64,000 nucleotides of DNA, taken from Eucommia ulmoides. Taxonomy: Eukaryota; Streptophyta; Magnoliopsida; Garryales; Eucommiaceae. Numbering within the stretch: position 1 is the stretch's first letter; each line of letters begins with the position of its first letter. Under the pieces are notes generated by a model. That model was given only the letters and a program-made list of their open reading frames with translations, had not been told where the DNA came from and did not search any database. Location of the stretch: NCBI GenBank assembly GCA_016647705.1, contig JAENRU010000279.1:248001-312000 (forward strand), given 5' to 3'. Made by a program: the position numbers and the translations under genes. Of the stretch, positions 54,205 to 64,000 are shown in pieces.

Positions 54205-54600
54205 ATTCGATCTTGAATTCTGATAGACCATTGATTAAAAATACATATGTGCAGCAAAGGCTAAGCAATGGGATGAAAGATTAGTTGCAGGGGAAGTTTC
54301 TTATTTCTGTTATTAGGGAGTTAGTTAGATGAGCTGGAAGTTGGTTGAGTTTGTTAGGTTGTTGGTTAGTTAGAGTTTGTTAGCTGTGAGCTTAAGGTTG
54401 AGATCATGTTTCAGTTATAAATAGCATTGAGGAGGGATAGGAAAGGTACCGAAATAGTGAGATCAAAAGGGAGAGACTAGGCTCTCGAATTCCTAACTTC
54501 CATTTCTGTTTTTCTGTTTTCTTCATTCAATTGATTGAGTGATTTCAATACCGTTTCTTTTCATCTGTCAATTTCTTAGCCTAATAGTTAAGTTCATCAA
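54205..54600 (+). repeat. LTR-like repeat, copy 2
   Basis: Aligns with 38800-39120 from GAATTCTGATAGACCATTGA to the ATTGATTGAGT end, including TATAAATAGCATTGAGGAGG. No coding region follows it, so it may be a solo LTR. Confidence 0.55.
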
Positions 54601-54644
54601 AATTGCTGAAAGAGTTTTAACAAATTCTCACACTCCCAACTTAT

Positions 54645-55020
54645 CTATACAATAAATAAAGTCACAGTCCTTTTATAGCAGTTTGCAACACGTCCATAAC
54701 TTTTTCGACAATTTTTTTTGTAGTTTGCATGTTAATTTTAGCTGCAATATACACCCCACAATCTACAAATAACTGACAAAAATTATATGCAAACTACCAA
54801 AAACTTGTCAAAGAAAATCATTAAAAGGTGTTGTGACTTTATATATTATAAAAGTGCATTCATTTCTAGCGGTAACAAATTTTGTGTAACACTTTATAAT
54901 ATGCACCCCATTTGATTGCACTAATAATTGCCAAAAATCATATACAAAACTGTCAAAAAAAAGAAAGTGTCACACCAAATTTGTAACCGCTAGAAGGGAT
55001 TGTCTTTAGATATAGTATAG
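54645..55020. mobile_element. Possible Helitron- or MITE-like element
   Basis: On the minus strand the right end begins TCTATACTATATCTAAAGAC, like the 5' end of many plant Helitrons. The left end has TATCTATACAATAAATAAAG, a partial inverse. Blocks such as CTAGCGGT(T/A)ACAAATTT occur twice in opposite orientation. No clear CTRR 3' end was found. Confidence 0.3.
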
Positions 55021-57436
55021 ATAACATTAAAATATATTTTATATAAAATTTATCAAATAAACATATAGTTTATCTATTCAAAATAAAATGAAAATGACAA
55101 CGTTAACCTATACTATGCAGTTCACAAATTCGTCTTGAAAAAGTTACAAGATTTTAGATGAACTTGTAATTTTTCGAAAAAAATTTGTAACTTGTAACTT
55201 TTTAGACGAACTTATAATTTTTTTAAAACAAACTTGTAACTTGCGCGCTGTATCCAATGTAGGCGGTGTATTGTAGGAGGCTTTGAGATGTTAATGAATA
55301 GATAACTATTGTATATTGTTATGTTATTGGAGTGATACCATGTAATGTACAGTCACCAACATTGACAGAAGTCCAATACGCCCCTCAAAGCGCGTACAAA
55401 GCTTATCTAGTTTAAGAATCCTAAGGTAAGAACCACAAACTGACACGGTGGTCTATCAAGCTAGATAGATGCCTACTACTACTACATGCCTATATATACA
55501 ATGCTTTGGACTTTATATTTCTTGGGTGCTTACACGTGGCACTGAAAAGCCCTTAGGATGATTGTAGAGGCTACACGTTGGACTGTCTCATTGCTCCAAC
55601 GCAAAAAACCGGTGAGCTGACTCGGCCGTCGCTGTCGGATAGCAATATCAACCCATAAAACGAAGTGGGGGGAGTAGTGATGGCCTAATCACAGTAAGAC
55701 AAGTCTTGGGTGAAGTGCCAGTACACTTATTTACCCCTATCTTATCCCCTATACTACTATACTGCCACCCTTTCTTGTCTAATGCCTCATGTACCCCTGT
55801 TTTATCATCTATACCTCTGTATTGACACTGTTCCTTGTCTAAGCTAACTACTACCTCCCAGACCCAGTCCCAGTCCCAGCTGTGTCTGTCAAAAAGACAA
55901 AAAAAAAAAGTTGAATTCCACTACTAACCCTCAGCATGCATACCAAGTTTTCTTGATAATTCTGCTTTAGCTAACTTTGATGCTTCCTTTGAGGTAAACA
56001 AGCTTAGGAAAAGGTAAAAGAGAATGCTTCACTGAACAAGTGGTTAGGTGGCGGTTACAACTTTTCCTTTTTGACTAATGTATAGAGAGGTTAACTTGTG
56101 ATTTCATTACCGGGCTTTCCCATTCAAATTGAATGATAAGAAGAAATGCCACGTAGATATCTCTCAAAATTGATATTCATACATATTCGTTTAAACTTGG
56201 TATGTAGGTAGGATACAATCGTAATTCAAATATGTATTAGAGCTTTTAATTCAAATGTATCTGAGATTTCATACTAGTGTTACTCTTAATATTTCACGTA
56301 AGGTTGTTCTATTGGGATAAAGTAGCGTACATTTGACCTTCTCTAAATTCCGTAATGACGGGAGTTTACTCTTTTAACTCTTAATATTTGAAGTAGATTT
56401 GAATTATACTATTTGGGTGGAAAATAGTTAGTGAAATCAAAGTGGAAAGTGAGATTTTGAAGTGGCGAGGCTCCTCTTCAATGGTAGTGCAACATAATGA
56501 AACAGCATAACACCTCGAGGAGTAACATTCATGGGGCCTATACTCCACCTACTCATTGACTAGTGGCCACTTTCATCTCATTACAACTCAATGGATAAGT
56601 AACCGGCAGATTGAAGTCATTTATGACTTCATTGAAGGGTATTTTCGTCAATCAAATACAGCCATACAATGAACTGTAGAGCTAACGACTTAGCGTGAGG
56701 GAGTTGTCTACCAAGTACGGATAGGTAGGGATGCGAACGCAAAGGAAAGTTGGAAAAGGTAGTGAGAGTTGCTAATTTTCTTATTTTTTTATTTATTTTA
56801 TTTTTTGAAATGCAAATAGATAATGGCATGTGCAAACAGACATTTCTACCGCCATATTCCTCTCATCCTCCTTTAAGAGATTCTTGTTGCCTGGTGTCCA
56901 TCAATTCCAAGTTTTCTAGCTTCTTTTTTCTCATTGTTGTTAGTTTCTTACCATTTATCTTTAATCCATTATTGTCTCCCTTGCCTCGTACTACTTTGTG
57001 GCAATACTCGAAGAGTCAAACTCTATAAACCCACATGCTTCATTAGTTTCTTCATCTTGGATTTGAAGAATTTAAGGACCCTTTGTAATAGTCCAGATTC
57101 GTTGCCGGATTCATTTGTTAATGCTTTGTGTTATTCATGCCTCTCCTTTACTTGTATTTGAGAGAATCTCTCTTTGGGTGTTTCGGCCAGTTCTTCATCT
57201 GGGTTTTGGTTGGTAGCTAACAAGATAAACTTGAAATTTATGTCGAATTTGGAAATTCGACTCTTGAGGATTCGTTTATCCATTCTAGTTCTTTTTGTTT
57301 GTGGGTTTTTGAGGGATTTCTTATCTTCTCAGTTCTTTGTATTCTACCATTCCAATTTCAAAGGAATTTGGGTGGATAAGATAGCAGAAACCTTAGTTTT
57401 CTCTCAATCTGACTGTATGACTGATTTTCCAAGTTG
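55021..57436. other. Upstream region of the AHK3-type gene
   Basis: No gene. Short reading frames between 56750 and 57440 lie in the probable promoter and leader and show no family resemblance; any that are transcribed would be upstream ORFs. Confidence 0.5.
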
Positions 57437-57527
57437 GTGAGCTTGTCTCTTTCCTTCTTCTGCCCTGATCCTCTGTTTCGAGTTTGAATATTTGGATTCT
57501 AGGTCTAACCGGACAATTTCTTTGTAG
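57437..57527 (+). other. Possible 5' UTR intron of the AHK3-type gene
   Basis: Donor TTG|GTGAGC at 57437 and acceptor TTTCTTTGTAG at 57527. Inferred only from splice-site likeness. Confidence 0.35.
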
Positions 57528-57629
57528 ATTTGGCATTTCTTTTTTATTCTGAAATTAACAAGTAGTCAAAAGCAGTTCAATTTGATAGTTGATACTGTTT
57601 TAAGCAAATTTCTTGGGTTACTGTTGTGG

Positions 57630-60600
57630 ATGATTTTACTCCATTTGATTGGATTTGGGTTGAAGGTGTGTCAGCTACTTTTTATGCTATGTTGCTGGAT
57701 TTTCTCTGTGATCTCCATGAATTGGTTCACTAACGGTGAAATCATGGGCACCAAGGCATGTTTGCTTGGTGATTGGAGGAAGATATGGCTGGAAATGTGG
57801 GAGAAGATCATGGGGAACAGCTGTATGATCCACCATCACTGTTATCAGTATATTGGATCAGAGAGAGTGAGAAAAACCTGGTGGAGGAAGATTTCTGTGG
57901 CATGGGTGGTGTTTTGGACCATAGTATCCTTGTGGGTCTTCTCCTACATGAGCTCTCAAGCACTGGAGAAGAGGAAAGATACCCTAGCAAGTATGTGTGA
58001 TGAGAGGTCCAGGATGTTGCAGGATCAGTTTAATGTGAGCATGAACCATGTGGAGGCCTTGTCTATTTTGATTTCAACCTTCCACCATGGCAAAAACCCT
58101 TCTGCTATTGATCAGGTAACCTTTTGATCCTGAAAAGAAACTGGATATGTTTCTTTGCCTTAATTTTAATATATTGGGTTTTTATTTTATACTTTTATCA
58201 TTATCTTTAGTGGCGCTTTTCCTGATCTAGCTAAAGTATTCACATGAATCCCTTGCTAGAAGCAATTTTCTAATATCCTCAAAAGCAATGTTGTCTTGAT
58301 TGGAGAACATTAAATTTTGTCCATTATTCTGACTGCTAAGGTAGCGTTTGATAGCACAGAATTCAAGGCTTGGAATTGGAAATAAACGCATTAATTTTTT
58401 TAAGATTTTTATATGCATTCATTTGACCCTCCCCATAACCCGCAATGGTGGGAGCTTTCGTGCATTGGGCTGCCTTTTTTTACATTAATTCATGTATAAT
58501 TCCAATTCCTAGATTCCAATTCTTTCATGAAGCCAAACGCTACCTGATGTCTAATTCCAATTCCTAGATTCCAATTCTTTCATGAAACCAAACGCTACCT
58601 GACCTAGAGTTGAGAATTAAATTGCGAAGTGGATCAACTTTTCTCTTTCATAAACCTGTAAGGTCTACTCGACTGAACAATCGAACTTTCTGAATGTGTA
58701 GGAGACTTTTGCCAGGTATGCTGAAAGAACTGCTTTTGAAAGGCCCCTCACTAGTGGTGTGGCATATGCTGTGAGGGTCCTCCACTCTGGAAGAGAGGAG
58801 TTTGAGAAGCAACAAGGATGGACAATCAAGAAAATGGACACTATGGAACAAACCCCTGTACATAAGGATGAGTATTACCCTGAAGCCCTGGAGGCATCCC
58901 CAGTTCAAGATGAATATGCCCCTGTTATCTTCGCACAAGACACTGTTTCACATGTTATTTCCCTAGATATGCTATCGGGCAAGGTAAAACCTAGTCACTT
59001 TTTTTCCAAATATAATTCCACATAACTCAAAAACTCTTTCTACATTATGTGAATTAGATTGTTGCTTAACTAGAAGTATAGAGGTTAAGAAAAAGCAAAG
59101 GAGGAGTGTGACATCATTCTTGTAAAACATGGTTGAACAGGAAGATCGTGAGAATGTGTTACGAGCACGAGCATTTGGAAAAGGGGTTCTTACAGCTCCT
59201 TTCAGGCTGATTAAATCAAACCGCCTTGGAGTTATATTGACATTTGCTGTATACAATAAGGAACTTCCCTTTGATGCTACGCCTGAGGAGAGAATTCAAG
59301 CAACTGATGGGTATGTTATCTGGTCATACTCAAATCCCAGTGAATAGAGTTTATGGAGTGGCAAAAACTGCAATTGTACCATTAATTAAAAAAATATATA
59401 TATTAAGTTTGTTTAGAAGATGATCCATCTATCCACTTCTTCGCACATAAATCCATAAAAGAGGGGTGGCAAGGATGAATTAGGAGTTATGTTAGAAAAA
59501 AATTGAACCATTAACTTTGCTACTGAGCAGGTATCTTGGTGGAGTATTTGATATTGAATCACTTGTGGAGAAGTTACTTCAACAGCTGGCAAGTAAACAA
59601 ACCATCCTGGTGAATGTGTACGATACTACCGATCACTTACAACCAATAAGCATGTATGGTGATGATGTATCAGATAATGGCTTGCAGCATGTTAGTGCCC
59701 TCAACTTTGGGGATCCCTCCAGAAAGCATGAGATGCGTTGCAGGTAAACGGAAAATGTCACATTTTGATACCATTTAACTAGGGATTTTTTCTTTTCTTC
59801 ACACTTGTTCTTGTTGTTAATTGACATCATAGTTGGCAATGGTGAGTCGGGAGATGGATCTTCTAATCCATTTTTTTTCCTAAAATACTGGCACAGATTT
59901 AAGCATAAACCACCATGGCCATGGCTTGCCATAACAACCTCGTTTGGCATCCTTGTAATTGCATTGCTAGTCGGACATATTTTCCATGCGACTGTGAATC
60001 GAATAGCAAAAGTGGAGGACGATTACCATGAGATGATGGAGCTTAAAAAACGAGCTGAGGATGCTGATGTTGCGAAATCACAGGTAGCTATTCATTTACA
60101 TACTTAACTGCTCCCTTTCTTTAGACTTCTCCTGTAATATGTATGCGTCTAACTTATTTGGACCTTTTGTAGTTCCTTGCTACCGTATCTCATGAAATCA
60201 GGACCCCCATGAATGGTGTTCTGGGTAAGACAGTTTTTTTTTTTGTTATTCATTGACCCCTTTGCAATGTGTATGGAAAATATAATTTTTTCCTGGTTAA
60301 TTTTCAGGGATGTTAGATATGCTTATGGGCACAGATCTTGATGTAACTCAACAAGATTACGTTCGAACCGCACAGGCCAGTGGAAAAGCTCTTGTTTCAC
60401 TCATTAATGAGGTTCTGGACCAAGCGAAGATCGAGTCAGGCAAGCTTGAGCTTGAGGCAGTACGGTTCAATCTGAGGAATATTTTGGATGACGTTTTGTT
60501 TCTTTTTTCTGGGAAATCTCAAGAAAAAGGAGTTGAGGTAACCAACATGTTTCGCTTCTCATTCTTTTCCCTATTGATTTGCTATCAAATGTTATTTGAC

Positions 60601-62795
60601 TTATTTTGCATTCCTCTATTTTCTTGGGAGAACAGTTGGCGGTTTACATCTCTGACAAGGTCCCCGAAATCCTTATTGGCGATCCTGGGAGGTTCCGTCA
60701 GATCATCACAAATCTTATGGGCAACTCAATCAAAGTAAGGATGCAATAAACTTTTTTATTGAAAATTTTAGTTGTTTTTCCAATTACTTAGACCTTTGAT
60801 TGTAAGTGCTATACACAGACACACACACATATTTTGATGGAGCTGTCATTTATCGATCTAGAGGGAAGAAACAAGGACAGTCATTCCTGAAAAACTACTA
60901 TTTCATCAATGAAATTTTCAGTTATGATGGCCGGCTTGAAAAGCTGGTCTTTTAGGGCTTGTTTGGCTGGTCATCAATTCGCAAATTGCACTATTTTACA
61001 AGTGGTCAATTTATGAATATAGTTCCAACTTATATGCTGGTTTCTCGTGTAACTGAGTAAATAATATGGCATAAAAAATTGACTAATAATTGTGTTTTTA
61101 TCTGTTCAAACAAAGAATACATAAATTTGATTAAATCATAGGTAAATGAAAAAATATACAAATCAATTCATCAAAAAATAAGATAATTCATGAAATAGGA
61201 TAATTTAGAAAACCAAACAGACCCTTGGCAAAATAAATTACTTATACGATACTAATTTACCTGGCAGTTTACCGAGAAGGGACACATCTTTGTGACAGTT
61301 TATCTTGTAGAGGAGGTGATGAACTCAATTGACATCGAGACAGAATCATCCTCAAGAAACACCTTAAGTGGGTTTCCAGTAGTAGATCGACGCCAGAGTT
61401 GGGCAGTATTCAAAAATTTCAATCAAGAATGTTCCTTAAACTCGATAAATCTTATTGTATCTGTAGAAGATACAGGTTCAGGCATTCCTATAGAAGCCCA
61501 ATCCCGTGTCTTCACCCCCTTCATGCAAGTGGGCCCCTCCATTTCCCGAATACATGGGGGCACGGGGATTGGCCTAAGCATAAGCAAGTGTTTGGTTGAC
61601 CTCATGAATGGTCAAATCGGGTTTGTCAGCTTACCCAAGATCGGATCCACCTTTACTTTCACTGCTGTTTTTGCCAATTCGAGCAACAATCCTAATTTCA
61701 ATGCTAATAATGCAATTTCCCCGGAATTTCGTGGAATGAGAGCAATAGTCGTGGACCCCAGGCCAATCCGGGCAAAGGTATCGAGATGTCACATCCAACG
61801 GCTGGGAATCCACGTCGAAATAGTTTGCGATATGAGCCATTGTTTCTCCAGGATTAGTAGCGGGAACACAAAATTTGACATGGTGTTTATGGAAGAAGAT
61901 ATTTGGGCAGATGATGATTTGGGTTATTTCAGGAATATGAATCACGGGCATTTCCCGAAATTCTTTGTTTTGACAAACTCTGTAACCGCTATTAGAAATG
62001 GCATTTTGACTCCTTATGTGGTTTTGAAGCCGTTGAGGGCGAGCATGTTGGCTGCATCGCTACATCGAGCCATGGGGGGTGTTGTGAACAAAGGGAGTTA
62101 TCGCAATGGGGAGGTTCCGAGTTTGTCTCTGAGGAATCTCCTTCTTGGGAGGAGGATTGTGGTTGTGGACGACAACAACGTGAACCTTAGGGTGGCTGCG
62201 GGTGCACTGAAGAAGTATGGGGCGGATGTGGTATGTGTTGATAGCGGCGAAAAGGCCATCTCTTTGTTGAAGCCGCCACACCTGTTCGACGCCTGTTTCA
62301 TGGATATCCAGATGCCTGAAATGAACGGGTATGCAATTTTTTGATGAATATATTTTTCTTGAAGTTTAGTTTCATTGATGTGTTTACGTGTGTCTTAGTA
62401 TTTCTTTTCTGTTCCCAGAAATTTGTTCTAAAATTCTTGGATTAGAAACATGTTTTTAGCATGTTTTTTTAAATCCAGGAATATAAACTCTAAACAAACG
62501 AGGCCTTAAATAGTGATCTCGTGTACTTTCCCACAGATTTGATGCAACAAAGAGGATCCGAAAGATGGAATTCAACATCAACAATCGCATCCGAAAAGGG
62601 GAACTCTCTTTGGAAGCTCACAAAAACGTTTCGAAATGGCATGTTCCCATTTTAGCCATGACTGCTGATGTGATTCAGGCGACACACGAAGAATGCCTGA
62701 GATGTGGTATGGACGGTTATGTTTCAAAACCGTTTGATGCTGAGCAACTTTATCGTGAAGTTTCCCGTTTTTTGAAAAACCAGAAAAATGTATGA
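57630..62795 (+). CDS. AHK3: Cytokinin receptor, CHASE-domain hybrid histidine kinase (AHK3 type)
   Basis: Ten coding exons: 57630-58115, 58702-58983, 59141-59310, 59531-59743, 59897-60083, 60173-60224, 60308-60537, 60636-60734, 61268-62328, 62537-62795; 1012 residues. All introns are GT-AG and all phases agree. The start at ATG 57630 gives the short hydrophobic N-terminus typical of AHK3. Order: two membrane segments (about 3-25 and 81-103), an extracytosolic CHASE domain (~exons 1-4, with [12 protein letters not shown] and [15 protein letters not shown]), a third membrane segment (about 395-415), the kinase with His453 in [40 protein letters not shown] and [11 protein letters not shown], a degenerate receiver, then the receiver with Asp874/875, phosphate-accepting Asp919 ([10 protein letters not shown]) and Lys991. 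All catalytic residues are kept. It senses cytokinin at the ER or plasma membrane and passes phosphate to AHP proteins. Confidence 0.96.
60954..61226. mobile_element. MITE in intron 8 of the AHK3-type gene
   Basis: Inverted ends: left AGGGCTTGTTTGGCTGG and right AAACCAAACAGACCCTT. The segment AAATCAATTCATCAAAAAATAAG is shared with 30035-30090. Confidence 0.65.
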
Positions 62796-64000
62796 GGCGG
62801 AAAAAAGGGCGTTTGTCGCCTTCACGCATAATGAAGCAGCGCTCGGTTTGCCTCGAAAAATCCTGTTCTCGAATTCTTTCCAGGTGAGTTTCTTTGCCAA
62901 ACACCAACTTACGAGTATTGTTTGGTCACGTTCTCTTTTTCTCAAGACACATTTTAGTAACATGCGGTCGATACTTAAAATTATGGCTAGAACATTTTTT
63001 AGTAACGTTTTCTTCAAGTACTAATTTGTTTTTTAAGTAAAAAAATGTTTATTTTTGAAAATAGTAAAAAATATTTTAAAAAGAAAATAGTAAAAACATG
63101 ATTTTAATTACTTTTGAGTTTTTTTATTTAATCATTTATATTTGGATAATATTAAAATATAAAATCTGCATTATTAAATATGTTATTTTATTTATTTTTT
63201 CCTCCAGGAAATATGTTTATTTTATTGAGGAAGGTGTACATACAAGTCATTTATTTGTGGGGATGTATAGATTGCTTTGTGACCCGGAAAACATAACCCG
63301 ACCCTTGATATATCATCTTTGACCCGAAATTGCCTGGATTTGGATGAGGAAGGCCATCTTCATCATTCATGGGTTCTTTTTTTTTTTTTTTTTTGTATCA
63401 TAGAGATTGATTTTTAGAATAATGTGTATATTTTTAAACATAGGATGTAAGACTACTTATTCATGTGTAACTTATACACTATTTACTACCACAATTTTCG
63501 TAGGTCTATTGTAATAATTTATGTAATTTTATTTTTTTTCCGGTTCAAATCGAGAAACAGTGTAAGTAATATTTATACTTTTTTTGGATCACATAATGCC
63601 TTAAAATTTTGTAATCATTCTACTTTTATTTAAATCAGTAATTTGTAATTTTGGACTTTGACGTGTACCAAATTTTTTTTATAGAGATTTTATGAGTATT
63701 TTGAACTTGTTGTTCTCCTTCATAGAATTTTTTTACAAAAAGATTATATATTTTTGTATATTTTTGAGTATTTAACAGAGAGAGATTATCGAAATTATCG
63801 TCCATAATATTTCTTAAAAACAGTTAGGTGTATGTTAGCTGAATATTTTCTGTTTAAATTTGTATTGACAAAAATGATTTGGGTTGTTGTGAGATGATTA
63901 ATAAATTGTCATAGAGAACAAAGTGAGATTTTGGTTAAACTTTAGGGTACAAAATATCAAAAAAAAAAATAGATGATACATTGTTTCGAGATTTATAAAA
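62796..64000. other. 3' flank of the AHK3-type gene
   Basis: No further gene. 63380-63396 is a poly-T tract. 63570-63965 looks like a decayed copy of Mutator-like family E (CATAATGCCTTAAAATTTTG and a right end GGTACAAAATATCAAAAA). Confidence 0.5.

Noticed and set aside
57174..57440. 88-codon frame with a hydrophobic segment upstream of AHK3
   Set aside because: No family resemblance; it precedes a likely leader intron and the true start matches AHK3 proteins.
61600..61960. Minus-strand 106-codon frame opposite the kinase exon
   Set aside because: Antisense shadow of a conserved coding exon.

Overview
This is a nuclear window from a flowering plant, most likely a eudicot. It is AT-rich and gene-poor, with GT-AG introns and dense plant transposable elements (Tat/Ogre-lineage Ty3-gypsy, Ty1-copia, TRIMs and MITEs). 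Four host genes are well supported: a molybdenum-cofactor-sulfurase-like PLP-fold protein (6441-8391, +), a GPI-anchored lipid transfer protein (27286-28897, +), a DnaJ protein with DUF3444 (30628-32772, -) and a cytokinin receptor histidine kinase of the AHK3 type (57630-62795, +). The species cannot be named from sequence alone. I see no tRNA or rRNA gene and nothing prokaryotic.

Layout. 1-3.2 kb: a decayed gene (-) of the putative gypsy-type transposon protein family, with a coiled-coil tail. 3.6-9.2 kb: a Mutator-type element, a TRIM and the PLP-fold gene, whose first intron has a GC donor. 9.5-26.6 kb: a nest of elements. A 13.9-kb Tat-lineage retrotransposon (10189-24115, on -, TSD ATTAT) lies inside a MITE, and two further MITEs nested in each other follow, one carrying a long hairpin of ~22-nt repeats. 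27-33.5 kb: the lipid transfer protein and DnaJ genes. 33.6-36.3 kb: MITEs and AT-rich DNA. 36.3-54.6 kb: no clear host gene; three TRIM families (at least 11 copies), a 5'-truncated LINE RNase H tail, a Mutator-type MITE with a perfect 9-bp TSD, a younger copia inserted in the reverse transcriptase of an older copia, and a solo LTR inserted in a TRIM. 55-64 kb: the AHK3-type gene with ten coding exons and its flanks.

The host genes look independent of each other: membrane cytokinin sensing (AHK3), apoplastic lipid binding (LTPG), a nuclear-type J protein, and a PLP-fold protein of unknown substrate. What ties the window together is layered transposon insertion, much of it dated relatively by nesting and target-site duplications. 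The Tat element is the most informative: near-identical 2.1-2.3-kb LTRs, a tRNA-Arg primer site, a 154-bp intron between protease and reverse transcriptase that keeps frame when removed, a G-patch after the protease, two RNase H domains, an integrase, and only a few inactivating lesions.
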